From NCBI GenBank assembly GCA_036502085.1, contig DASXZD010000041.1, positions 1 to 64,000 of the forward strand: 64,000 nt of DNA, given 5' to 3'. Source of the stretch: PALSA-505 sp036502085 (GTDB lineage Bacteria > Actinomycetota > Actinomycetes > Streptosporangiales > Streptosporangiaceae). The position numbers were made by a program, and so were the translations under genes. Under the pieces are notes generated by a model. It saw nothing but the letters and a program-made list of their open reading frames with translations. It was not told the DNA's origin and ran no database searches. Of the stretch, positions 8,394-16,993 are shown piece after piece. The first letter of the stretch is position 1. Every line of letters begins with the position of its first letter.

Positions 8394-9638
8394 GTGAGCA
8401 GGGCAACGCATGCGCTGGTGGGGTTCAGCAAGAGCCTGATGGCGGACCTCGACCGGCTGCTGCCCGCCGGATCCGTCGTGGTGCTGGAGGACCCCGACGT
8501 CATCAAGGCCCGCGATGTGCAGCGCAGGCTGGCGTTTCACCCGAGCACCGCCTTCTTGCGGGAAGCCCTCATCCAGGACGTGGCGGACCCGGCGGACATA
8601 CTGCGGGTGGCCGGGGCGCGCGGCGACATCGACGTGGTCATACCCGGGGTCGAGTACGGCGTCGCCGCCGCCGCCGTACTCGCCAGCGCATGGGGCCTGC
8701 CCGGGGCGGGCCCGTCAGCGGCACGGATCTTCTGCGACAAGATAGCCCTGCGGGAGCACGCCGACGCCGCCGGCCTGCCGCAGCCCCGCTGGCAGGTCGC
8801 GACCGGCCCGGATGACGTTGCCGCCTTCAGGGGCGCCCGGGGCCGCTGCGTGCTCAAGCCGGCGAACCGCCAGGCGAGTTTGGGGGTGCAGGTTCTCACC
8901 GACGATGACGATCCGGCGACCGCCTGGGCCGAAACGGTGTCGGTCCAGGAGAAGCGCCAGCGAGCGCGCCGCTCGCCGCCGGTACGCCACCTCATCGAGG
9001 AGTACCTGGCGGGACCGGAGGTCAGCGCCGAGTGCCTGGTCGAGTCCGGCTTGGTGGTGTTCGCCAACGTCACCGCCAAGCGAGTCCACGGGGGGCCGTG
9101 GCCGGTGGAACTGGGCCACGTCGTGCCCGCTCCGCTGCCGTCCGGCCTCACCGCGCGCATTGCCGGGCTGATGAGCGTGCTGGCGACCAGCGCCGGGTTC
9201 GGCACCGGGATCCTCCATGCCGAGTGGATTCTCCTGGACGGCGCGCGGCCGCACCTGGTGGAATGCGCAGCACGCATGCCCGGCGACAGCATCACCGAGC
9301 TCATCGACGTGGCCTACGGTGGCTCAGTTGCGAGTGATCTGGTGAGCCTGCTCGGCGGATCAGGCGTATCGAGCCGGGGAACGCCCGCGTGCGGCGCGGC
9401 CATCCGCTTCCTGACCTGCCGCCCGGGTGTCGTCGGTAACGTCTGCGGAGTCGACCTGGCCCGACAGGCCGAAGGCGTCCGGGAGGTCGCCGTCACCGTC
9501 GCTGCCGGGGACACGGTGACACCGCTGAGGTCCTCATTTGACCGGGTCGGGCACGTCATCGCCACCGGCCCCACCGGCCCGGACGCCGAGGCCAGGGCAG
9601 CTCGCGCCGCCGCGCTGATCATGATCGGCACGCGGTGA
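8394..9638 (+). CDS. ATP-grasp ligase 1 (L-amino-acid-ligase-like), first gene of the five-gene operon
   Basis: 414 residues, GTG start with GAGAGGG just upstream. An N-terminal Rossmann-like pre-ATP domain (to about residue 110) leads into an ATP-grasp fold: FCDKIALREHADAAGLPQP, the ATP-binding Lys in GRCVLKPANRQASLGVQ, HLIEEYLAGPEVSAECLV, and the Mg-binding end LVECAARMPGDSITELID. The C-terminal 80 residues (AIRFLTCRPGVVGNV to TPLRSSFDRVGHVIATG) match the small domain of BacD/carnosine-synthase-type ligases. This class joins a carboxylate to an amine through an acyl-phosphate. The gene opens an operon with two further ATP-grasp genes, a transporter and a phosphotransferase, so its product is probably an amide-linked small molecule. 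Substrates unknown. Confidence 0.85.
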   Translation: MSRATHALVGFSKSLMADLDRLLPAGSVVVLEDPDVIKARDVQRRLAFHPSTAFLREALIQDVADPADILRVAGARGDIDVVIPGVEYGVAAAAVLASAWGLPGAGPSAARIFCDKIALREHADAAGLPQPRWQVATGPDDVAAFRGARGRCVLKPANRQASLGVQVLTDDDDPATAWAETVSVQEKRQRARRSPPVRHLIEEYLAGPEVSAECLVESGLVVFANVTAKRVHGGPWPVELGHVVPAPLPSGLTARIAGLMSVLATSAGFGTGILHAEWILLDGARPHLVECAARMPGDSITELIDVAYGGSVASDLVSLLGGSGVSSRGTPACGAAIRFLTCRPGVVGNVCGVDLARQAEGVREVAVTVAAGDTVTPLRSSFDRVGHVIATGPTGPDAEARAARAAALIMIGTR

Positions 9639-10873
9639 CCGTCCGCCTCCCGCGCGGCTACCTGCCCGCCTCGGCGGAAGGCCGCGCGTTCGCCCTGGTC
9701 GCGCTGGTCGACTCGACCGGCACCGGACTCTACCTGGCCGGCTCTACGATCTTCCTCGTCCGGGCGGCGCGGCTGAGCAACGCGGCGATCGGCCTCGGCC
9801 TCGCGGCCGCCGGGGTCGCCGGCCTGCTCGCCACGGTGCCGCTGGGCACGCTGACCGACCGCTGGGGCGCGCGGCGGATGCTCATCACCCTGCAGGCGTG
9901 GCGGGCGGCGTGGTTCGTTGCGCTCGCGTTCGTCCATAACGCGGCGACCTTCGTGCTGGTGTCGTCCTGCCTCGGCCTCGTAGCGCGAGCCGTGTCGCCG
10001 GCGACCCAGGCGGTGGTCTCGGCCGCGGTGCCGGGACAGGACCGTACGCTCACGATGGCCGCCATGCGCTCGGTACGCAATATCGGGTTCTCGCTGGGTG
10101 CCCTCGCCACCGCGCCGCTGCTCGCTACCCATTCGGTCGTCGGTTACCGCGCCATCATCCTGACCGACGCCGCGTCGTTCGCACTGGTGGCCGTCATGCT
10201 GGCCCGGCTGCGGGTCGACACCAGGCCGGCGCCGGTGCGCCGCGGCCCGCTGGCCTTCCTCGGCGACTTCAGGGACTGGCACTATCTCAGGCTGACCGGG
10301 CTCAACGGGATCCTCATCGTGCATACGACATTACTGACAGTCGCGCTGCCGCTCTGGACGCTTCGCGCCACAGCGGCGCCAGCCCTGGTGGTGCCGTTCC
10401 TAGTGGGGCTCAACACGACGCTGGCCATCACGCTCCAGGTGCCGTTCAGCAGGCGGGTGAACAGCGTCGCGGGGCTGCAACGCACGCTGCGCAAGGCCGC
10501 GCTCGCGCTGATCGGCTGCTGCGCCGCGCTGGCCGCGGCTGCCTACGTCGGGCGGGTCGCGGCCGTCGTGCTGCTGGCCGTCGCCACGGTGCTGCTCACC
10601 GCCGGCGAACTGTGGCAGTCCGCCGGCGCCTGGGAGGCGTCTTACCGCTATGCCCCGGAGGATCGCAAAGTTGAATATCTGGGTATCTTCGGCCTCGGCC
10701 CCGCCGTACAGGACATCGCGGGGCCGCCGCTGATCGCGCTGGCCGTAGGCTTGGCCACGCCGGGCTGGGCCGTGCTGGCCGGCCTCCTGGCCGCGACGGG
10801 ACTGATCGTCCCCCCGGTGATCAGCAGGCTCGATCACGCGGCAGCCGGACGGCCCATGCTGGCGGAGGGGTGA
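9635..10873 (+). CDS. MFS transporter, probable exporter of the operon product
   Basis: 412 residues and about 12 hydrophobic segments. Motif A is present as LGTLTDRWGARRML after the second helix. The GTG start overlaps the preceding stop by 4 nt (GTGA), implying translational coupling to ATP-grasp ligase 1. The protein lacks sugar-porter signatures and looks like the small-molecule efflux class often found in biosynthetic clusters. Position 2 of a biosynthetic-looking operon supports export of the product or self-protection. Import of a precursor cannot be excluded. Confidence 0.85.
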   Translation: MTVRLPRGYLPASAEGRAFALVALVDSTGTGLYLAGSTIFLVRAARLSNAAIGLGLAAAGVAGLLATVPLGTLTDRWGARRMLITLQAWRAAWFVALAFVHNAATFVLVSSCLGLVARAVSPATQAVVSAAVPGQDRTLTMAAMRSVRNIGFSLGALATAPLLATHSVVGYRAIILTDAASFALVAVMLARLRVDTRPAPVRRGPLAFLGDFRDWHYLRLTGLNGILIVHTTLLTVALPLWTLRATAAPALVVPFLVGLNTTLAITLQVPFSRRVNSVAGLQRTLRKAALALIGCCAALAAAAYVGRVAAVVLLAVATVLLTAGELWQSAGAWEASYRYAPEDRKVEYLGIFGLGPAVQDIAGPPLIALAVGLATPGWAVLAGLLAATGLIVPPVISRLDHAAAGRPMLAEG

Positions 10874-10878
10874 TCTGA

Positions 10879-12054
10879 ATGCACATCGTGGTCCTGCAGC
10901 GGCCCGAGTCCACGGCCGCCTGCGACCACTGGATCCGGGAGGCAGCACCGGAGACGCACGTCACGATCATCAGCGGGTCGGGCGCCAAGCGCCAGGACCG
11001 CGACCTTGCTCCGGGCGTCCGGCGGATCCTGGTCGAGGACTACGCCTCGGCGGCCGTGCTCGGCGAACTGCTGAGGATTTGCGGCCAGGACCGGCCGGAC
11101 CGGGTGCTGGCGAACTCCGAGAATGACGTGCTGCGGACCGCCGAGGCCCGCACGATCTTCGGAATCCCGGGCCAGAAGTCCCGGTTAGCCCTGGCGTTCC
11201 GGGACAAGGTCGCGATGAAGTCCCTGTTCGCCGGGCTGTCGACACCCCCGGTGCCGTACCGGCTGGTGGGCTGCGTCGAGGACGTTTTCACCGCGAGACG
11301 GGAGCTCGGCGCGATCGTGGTGAAGCCGCGGGACGGCTCGGGGGCCGTCGGCGTCCTCGTCTTCGCCAGCGATAAGGAGATACGGGACGCCTGCATCGCC
11401 GACCCCGGGCTGGTGGCCAGGCTGCACGGCGGGCGGCTCATGGCGGAGCAGTACGTGTCCGGGGCGGTCTACCACGTGGACGTCGTCGTCAACGGTCCGG
11501 TCCCGGTGCTGGTCTCCCCGTCGCGCTACACATGCCCTCCGCACCGGTTCGGCTCGGAAAATCTGGGGTCGGTCATGCTCGATAACTCCTCCGCGACCGG
11601 ACGCCTGCTGTCCGGCGCGGCCAGGGAATTCGTGGAGCGGCTGCCGCCCGGCCACGGCGTCAGCATCCTGCACCTGGAATACCTGGCGGACGGCTGCGGA
11701 CGGCTCCTGGCGGGCGAGGTGGCCTGCCGCGGCGGCGGCGCCCTGGTCAAGAACAGCATCCGGCACACCTACGGCGTCGACACCTCCAGGCTGGCCTGCC
11801 TAATCGGCGCCGGGCTGTGGACCGGGGGCGGTGAGCTGGTCCGGGTCGCCGCCCAGACCGGCTGGATTCTGTGGACCGGCGGTCCGGCGCTGGCGGCGCC
11901 GGCCGCACGTCCGGGCTGGCTGGTCCAGCACTCTGTCACCAGCCGGCCCGGCGAAGCGGCCAGCTCGGTCGACGCGAAGGCAGCCTTCCTGGTCCGGGGG
12001 GCGGACGAGACCGAAATCACCCAGCGCCTGGCCGCACTGGCGGTCCGGGACTAG
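10879..12054 (+). CDS. ATP-grasp ligase 2
   Basis: 391 residues, starting 5 nt after the MFS gene. Features of the ATP-grasp fold are FRDKVAMKSLFAGLSTPPVP, the ATP-binding Lys in AIVVKPRDGSGAVGVLVF, MAEQYVSGAVYHVDVVVNG, HLEYLADGCGRLLAGEVACR and an Mg/substrate stretch with GGGALVKNSI. The N-terminal domain (HIVVLQRPESTAACDHWI) differs from ligase 1, so the two are not a recent duplication and should accept different carboxylates. Related proteins include carboxylate-amine ligases of peptide-like natural products. Substrates unknown. Confidence 0.85.
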   Translation: MHIVVLQRPESTAACDHWIREAAPETHVTIISGSGAKRQDRDLAPGVRRILVEDYASAAVLGELLRICGQDRPDRVLANSENDVLRTAEARTIFGIPGQKSRLALAFRDKVAMKSLFAGLSTPPVPYRLVGCVEDVFTARRELGAIVVKPRDGSGAVGVLVFASDKEIRDACIADPGLVARLHGGRLMAEQYVSGAVYHVDVVVNGPVPVLVSPSRYTCPPHRFGSENLGSVMLDNSSATGRLLSGAAREFVERLPPGHGVSILHLEYLADGCGRLLAGEVACRGGGALVKNSIRHTYGVDTSRLACLIGAGLWTGGGELVRVAAQTGWILWTGGPALAAPAARPGWLVQHSVTSRPGEAASSVDAKAAFLVRGADETEITQRLAALAVRD

Positions 12055-12072
12055 CTGGCTGCCGGTCCGGAA

Positions 12073-13326
12073 ATGAGAGCGATGGCATCCGGTCACGATC
12101 ATGACACCCCCCGCGTCGTACTGGTCAACTCGGGCAAAGCGGGGGCGCTCGCCGAGCTCCGCGCGGTGGTTCCCCGGGCTGACATAGACGTCCTCACGGA
12201 GACCTCGTATGCGAAGCAGTACCCGGCTGACGTGCGGCTGCATTTCGTCGGCGACATCGGCGACCTGTCAGCGGTCCGCAGGGCCGCGCTGGCGCTGCTG
12301 GCCCAGGGGCCGATCGACCACGTCGTCGCGCCGTCCGAGCGGAGCCAGCAGGCGGGCGGCTACCTGCGGTCCTATCTCGGACTGCCGGGAATTCCCTATG
12401 ACACCGCGAACCTGTTCTCCAACAAGGCGGTGATGAAGGCCCGCCTGGCCGCGATGCGGATTCCCGTGGCCCGGCACCGGGTCGTCGCCGGCCCGGAGAA
12501 TGTCGCCGCGGCGGCCGCCGAGCTGGGCTGGCCGGTCGTGGTCAAGCCCGCGCTGGGCAGCGGGGCGATGAATACATTCGCGGTGGCGACGCCGGCCGCC
12601 TGGGCCGACATCGCGGTCTCCGCCGCCGGCGACGGCCTGCGCCGCGCGGACTGCCCGCTAGTGGTCGAGGAGTTCATCAGCATGGAGGGCGAGTACCACT
12701 GCGACGGCGTGGTCCGCGACGGCACCGTCGAATTCGCCGCCCCGTCCCGCTATTTCGTGCCGCTGCTCGGAAACACCGACGCGTTCACCGGTTCCTATCT
12801 CCTGCCTGACGGCCATCCGGACGCCGCGGAGGTCCTCGCGCTGCATCAGCGGGCGGTGAGCGCGCTCGGGCTCCGCAACGGTGTCACGCACCTGGAGGCG
12901 TTCAAGACGGCTGGCGGGTTCCTGGTGGGCGAGATCGCCTGCCGTCCGGCCGGAGCCGGGATCCCCGATGCGATCGAGATGCAGTACGGGATCGACCTGT
13001 GGCGGGCCTTCATGGAGGCGGCCCTCGGCCGGCACCCATCCGGGGCGGCGCCAGCCCGGCGGCTGCGGGACGACATCGTCGTGAGCTGCTGCCTGCCGAT
13101 CCGGCCCGGGAGGGTCGCCCGGATCTCCCGGGCGGAAGAACTTGCCCGGATCCCCGGCGTCGTCAAGGTGCGGATGACCGCGAGCGCGGGCGATGTGATC
13201 GGGACCCGGCTGCACTCGGCGTCCTTCACCGGCCTGGTGTTCCTGGCCGTCACGGACGAAAGCCAGGTGGCCGGGCGGATCGCGGACCTGGCCGACAGCT
13301 ACATCTTCGACGTGGGAGCGGCATGA
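12073..13326 (+). CDS. ATP-grasp ligase 3
   Basis: 417 residues. It shows a pre-ATP domain (VVLVNSGKAGALAELRAVVP), an ATP-grasp core with FSNKAVMKARLAAMRIPVAR, the Lys in WPVVVKPALGSGAMNTFAV, VVEEFISMEGEYHCDGVV, and the metal-binding end LVGEIACRPAGAGIPDAIEM. The C-terminal small domain includes SCCLPIRPGRVARISRAEE. Its stop overlaps the start of the phosphotransferase gene by 4 nt (ATGA). An alternative ATG at 12082 is equally plausible because neither start has a strong ribosome site. It resembles ligase 2 more than ligase 1 in core motifs but is clearly distinct. Confidence 0.85.
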   Translation: MRAMASGHDHDTPRVVLVNSGKAGALAELRAVVPRADIDVLTETSYAKQYPADVRLHFVGDIGDLSAVRRAALALLAQGPIDHVVAPSERSQQAGGYLRSYLGLPGIPYDTANLFSNKAVMKARLAAMRIPVARHRVVAGPENVAAAAAELGWPVVVKPALGSGAMNTFAVATPAAWADIAVSAAGDGLRRADCPLVVEEFISMEGEYHCDGVVRDGTVEFAAPSRYFVPLLGNTDAFTGSYLLPDGHPDAAEVLALHQRAVSALGLRNGVTHLEAFKTAGGFLVGEIACRPAGAGIPDAIEMQYGIDLWRAFMEAALGRHPSGAAPARRLRDDIVVSCCLPIRPGRVARISRAEELARIPGVVKVRMTASAGDVIGTRLHSASFTGLVFLAVTDESQVAGRIADLADSYIFDVGAA

Positions 13327-15677
13327 ACCCGGCCGGGCGGGGAGAGCTGATATCCACGAAGGCGCTCACGCTGCGCCGGCTGGCACCGCTGATCAAGACG
13401 GCGTCAGTGGACGTCGGGCACATAATCTCCCGCTGGAACTGGCGGGAACGCGCTCCGATCGTCGTGGAATTCTTGAGTGCAGCGTACGCCGGCGCGCCTC
13501 TTATCATACGCAGTTCTTCCCGGAACGAGGACGGCTGGCTAGCATCCGCCGCAGGGAAATACGACAGCATTGCGGTCAGTGATCATGATCAGCCCGGGCG
13601 GCTCCGGATGGCAATTGATCAAGTCTTCAGTTCCTACCGCGACGAAGCCGACGACAGCTACGTGTTCGTCCAGCGCTACATCGAAGATATAACGGCCGTT
13701 TCGGTCGTCACGACCAGGGTAGTCGCAACCGGCGCCCCCTATTATGTTCTTGCGATAGACGATTCAACGCATGACAGCGACGCGATAACGTCCGGGAGGG
13801 GACTCCATGCCCGCACCTGGTATATATCTCGCGAGGACCCGGCCCTTGAACTGCCCGGCCTGGTCAGACAACTGCTGAGCACGGTCATGGAAGTTGAGAG
13901 CGCAACCGGAAGCGATCAGCTTGACATGGAGCTGATCATTGACACTCAGGGAGCAACTCATCTTCTGCAAGTGCGTCCGCTCGTAGTACCCGCGAGCGTT
14001 CAGCCGACTGATCGCACCGTGCAGAGAGCAATCGACTTCTGCGCGCATAAGCTGCGCAGCGAGAGTGACCCGATCCCGGAACTTCTTGGTCTTAAGCCCT
14101 TTTTCAGCAACATGGCGGACTGGAATCCCGTAGAGCTTATCGGGCAGCGGCCGAGCCCGCTGGCCATGTCGCTATTCAGAGAACTAGTAACGGATCGCAC
14201 ATGGGCTGAGCAGCGGGTCGGATACGGTTACCGCGACCTGCGCGGCGTGCCGTTGCTTCACGAATTTGCCGGTCAGCCATATACGGACGTGCGCGCGGCA
14301 CTCCTGTCGTACATGCCGCGAGCACTGCCGGATGCGGTGGCCCGGCGCATAGTCAGTTCCCAGCTCCAGCAGTTGGCCGCTGAAGTGCATCTGCACGACC
14401 GGCTCGAATTCGATGTTGCGGTGACGGCCGTCTGCTTCGATATCGACACCCGGATGAGGAGGCTGGCCGAGGGCGGGCTCAGCGCCGATGCGTGCGCCCA
14501 CCTCCAGTCGGAGCTAGCGCACATAACCTCGCTGGGGATCGAGCGCCTGGACCGTGACACGGCGATGATCGACCTAGCGCGATCGAAGCGCACGCGGATC
14601 TGCGCATACTCCCCCAGTCCCCTGCTGCGCGCATGCGAACTGCTAAATGAAATCCAGGCTGCCGCTGTATTGCCTTTCGCTAATGTCGCCCGAGCGGCGT
14701 TTATCGCTACGGCTTTCTCGCGCAGCGCAGTTACCGAAGGGCTTGCCACGACCGAGTCGGTAGCCGAGTACATGCTGTCGCTCCGCACGGTAGTTACCCA
14801 GATACGGGAGGACGGCGCCGCGGTAGGCCGGGGCGAACTGAGCTGGGCTGATTTTGTAGAACGATACGGCGAACTGAGACCAGGAACCTACGATCCAACC
14901 GTTCCCAGGTACCGAGACGAGCCAGAAGTCTACCTGCGCCCCTTCACCTCTCCGGCCCCGGCAGCCCTCCCGTCACCGGATCGCGTAGAAACGTGGTTCA
15001 CGGCTCCCCACGGAAGGGTCACCGCTCACCTTGAGCAATGCGGCATCTCCTGCGACGCGACGAACCTCGTTGATTTCGCCAGCAAAGCAATCACGGCACG
15101 CGAGGCTGGCAAGTTCGAGTGGTCCTGCTGGATTAGCGCCATACTCCAGAGCTTGGTGGAGGCGGGGGCCGAGCTCGGGCACACGGCAGATGACGTTTCA
15201 TACTGGCGTCTGCCGGATGTACGGCAACTGGCCAGCGGATCACTCGATGACCGGGGTCTCCGAAGCAGGGTAACTCATCGCAGATCGCAGCATGAGATCA
15301 CGAGACGGCTGCATCTCCCGCCGACGATGAGCAGCCTCACGGATCTGCGCTGCTTCCCGACCCAGCCGAGCAAACCAACCTATGTCGGCACCGGAAAGAG
15401 CATCGGCCCGGTACATCTTGAGCCAGATCCCGCCGACTCGCTCCGGGGCATCGTAGTACTTTCTCACGCTGATCCAGGTTTCGAATGGCTCTTCTCACGG
15501 CCCTTGCAGGGAATCATCACGATGCTTGGCGGCGCCAATTCTCACATGGTGGTACGGTGCGCAGAGCTAAATATTCCGGCTGCGATCGGCGTGGGCGAAG
15601 AAGTCTACGCTGAGCTCGTCAACGCCAGCCTCGTACAGCTCGATTGCGCGGGGCAGGTCATCGAGATCATCCGATGA
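13323..15677 (+). CDS. PEP-synthase-like phosphotransferase (PPDK-type ATP domain plus swivelling His domain)
   Basis: 784 residues. The N-terminal 220 residues look like a shortened pyruvate-phosphate-dikinase nucleotide domain: PLIIRSSSRNEDGWLASAAG (Arg63) and the domain end HLLQVRPLV (residues 213-221). The C-terminus is a PEP-utiliser mobile domain with TMLGGANSHMVVRCAELNIP, where His741 is the expected phospho-carrier. The PEP/pyruvate barrel is missing. In its place lies a 480-residue central domain of unknown fold. The same three-part order is known in rifampin phosphotransferase, which moves the beta-phosphate of ATP through His onto a small molecule. An ATP-dependent phosphotransferase acting on the operon product is inferred. 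Base composition is unlike its neighbours: 31 of 60 bases are G or C at 13741-13800, against 48 of 60 at 12601-12660. Confidence 0.75.
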   Translation: MNPAGRGELISTKALTLRRLAPLIKTASVDVGHIISRWNWRERAPIVVEFLSAAYAGAPLIIRSSSRNEDGWLASAAGKYDSIAVSDHDQPGRLRMAIDQVFSSYRDEADDSYVFVQRYIEDITAVSVVTTRVVATGAPYYVLAIDDSTHDSDAITSGRGLHARTWYISREDPALELPGLVRQLLSTVMEVESATGSDQLDMELIIDTQGATHLLQVRPLVVPASVQPTDRTVQRAIDFCAHKLRSESDPIPELLGLKPFFSNMADWNPVELIGQRPSPLAMSLFRELVTDRTWAEQRVGYGYRDLRGVPLLHEFAGQPYTDVRAALLSYMPRALPDAVARRIVSSQLQQLAAEVHLHDRLEFDVAVTAVCFDIDTRMRRLAEGGLSADACAHLQSELAHITSLGIERLDRDTAMIDLARSKRTRICAYSPSPLLRACELLNEIQAAAVLPFANVARAAFIATAFSRSAVTEGLATTESVAEYMLSLRTVVTQIREDGAAVGRGELSWADFVERYGELRPGTYDPTVPRYRDEPEVYLRPFTSPAPAALPSPDRVETWFTAPHGRVTAHLEQCGISCDATNLVDFASKAITAREAGKFEWSCWISAILQSLVEAGAELGHTADDVSYWRLPDVRQLASGSLDDRGLRSRVTHRRSQHEITRRLHLPPTMSSLTDLRCFPTQPSKPTYVGTGKSIGPVHLEPDPADSLRGIVVLSHADPGFEWLFSRPLQGIITMLGGANSHMVVRCAELNIPAAIGVGEEVYAELVNASLVQLDCAGQVIEIIR

Positions 15678-15687
15678 CCTGCCCCGC
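15648..15687. terminator. 16-bp perfect inverted repeat, bidirectional terminator
   Basis: GCGGGGCAGGTCATCG (15648-15663) and CGATGACCTGCCCCGC (15672-15687) pair perfectly around an 8-nt loop. The left arm and loop form the last codons of the phosphotransferase gene. The convergent DUF6918-like gene ends 10 nt beyond. It would terminate both transcripts and marks the clear end of the five-gene operon. Confidence 0.8.
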
Positions 15688-15696
15688 GGTTGCTTC

Positions 15697-16143
15697 CTAG
15701 CCCGCGTACTTGACGACGAGCGCGCCGACCTGCGGGAGCGCGGCCTGGATGTGCTTGCCCGCGCCGCCGCGGACGCTCTTGTACGCCTTGGTGATCGTCG
15801 GCCGCTTGGAGGCCGCCGCGCGCGCGTCGGTCACCGAAAGCAGGGCCTCGGACACCTCGTCGCCGCGCTTGGCCAGGTAGTCGCCGAACTCTGAGCTCCC
15901 GGAGGCGCTGTAGTCGGCCCAGTACGGCTCCAGCTGCTCCACCAGGTGCGGGAGCAGCGACGCCACCATGTGCCGGACGTGGCCCGGCGCGAAGGTCGTG
16001 ACCGTCTTGTAGGCGAGCTTGACCGCGGTCCCGGAGATTCCTGACTTGTCGGAGACCTCCTGCTGGATGAGCTCGTAGCAGTCGGTGATCACCTGGGGCT
16101 TGGTGTCCGGCGCGAGCAGGATCTCCTGAAGCGTGGCTGCCAT
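15697..16143 (-). CDS. conserved actinobacterial protein, DUF6918-like
   Basis: 148 residues, soluble and largely helical, with strongly conserved-looking stretches such as EVSDKSGISGTAVKLAYKTV, FAPGHVRHMVASLLPHLVEQ and GDYLAKRGDEVSEALLSVTD. I recognise it, with moderate confidence, as the DUF6918 family, which has no assigned function. AAGGAG precedes the ATG at 16143. It is monocistronic and convergent with the ATP-grasp operon. The 247 bases between it and the next gene hold its promoter region and one copy of a TTTCCCGAACG motif. Confidence 0.75.
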   Translation of the reverse strand: MAATLQEILLAPDTKPQVITDCYELIQQEVSDKSGISGTAVKLAYKTVTTFAPGHVRHMVASLLPHLVEQLEPYWADYSASGSSEFGDYLAKRGDEVSEALLSVTDARAAASKRPTITKAYKSVRGGAGKHIQAALPQVGALVVKYAG

Positions 16144-16390
16144 GGGTATGTTCTTCTCCTTGTGACGGGGCGTGGCCCGTGAATCCCGGACGCATTCCTG
16201 AGTGAGTCACGTCCAAGGCCGTGCGGCCCGGCTCCCCTCAGGGGCCCGCTCAGGCTATCGTGCCCGGCGTTGCCCTTTATAGGAACTTCATGACGATGAC
16301 GTGAAAACGCCGGACGAGTTGCTGGCCGCAGGCGCCGAGAAGAGATCAGAGATTTTTCCCGAACGGGGAGTGGCCGGCCCGCGGCGACGC

Positions 16391-16930
16391 TTACTGCGAC
16401 TGCGCGGCCAGGTCGCCGGGGCGCAGCCGGAACACCTGCAGCCGCAGGCCGTGGTACTTCTCGGTCTCGCCGACCCACTCCATGCCGATCCGCCGCACCG
16501 TCCCCGCGGCGCGGGCGTTGGCCGGCCGGACGACGGCGATGACCTGCTCTATCCCCTGCTCGAACGCCCAGGCGGCCAGCGCGAGCCCGGCCTCGGTGGC
16601 GTAGCCGTGACCCCAGGAATCCGGGTGCAGCTGCCAGCCGATCTCGAATTCCTCGTCCGGCGGCAGCGGGAGCAGCGTCGCGCCGCCGATCAGGCGCCCA
16701 TCCTCGCGGTGCTCGATCGCCCACCGGCCGGCCGGCGGCAGCATCCGCGCGTCCTCGGCGACCCACTGCTGCAGCACCAGGCGCATGGCCGCCGGGTCGG
16801 GCACCTGGTCCATCGCCGGGGCCAGCCACCGCGCGACCTCGGCGTCCCCGTAGGCACCCAGCGCGGCGGCGGCATCGTCGGTATCCCAGCTGCGCAGCAC
16901 TAGCCGCTCGGTCACCAGTCGTTGCGCCAT
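16391..16930 (-). CDS. GNAT family N-acetyltransferase (RimJ/RimL-like)
   Basis: 179 residues. The N-terminus RLVTERLVLRSWDTDDAAA is typical of RimJ/RimL proteins. The acetyl-CoA site is HPDSWGHGYATEAGLALAAW, and the C-terminal helix VRPANARAAGTVRRIGMEWV follows. It probably acetylates a protein N-terminus or small amine. I use the ATG at 16930; a GTG two codons upstream is possible. There is no operon partner: the next gene upstream is separated by 63 nt and is unrelated. Confidence 0.85.
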   Translation of the reverse strand: MAQRLVTERLVLRSWDTDDAAAALGAYGDAEVARWLAPAMDQVPDPAAMRLVLQQWVAEDARMLPPAGRWAIEHREDGRLIGGATLLPLPPDEEFEIGWQLHPDSWGHGYATEAGLALAAWAFEQGIEQVIAVVRPANARAAGTVRRIGMEWVGETEKYHGLRLQVFRLRPGDLAAQSQ

Positions 16931-16993
16931 CAGCACACGATATCCGGGGGCTTGGCGGCGCGGGTGGCGAAGTAGCCGTCACAGCCGGGCAGC

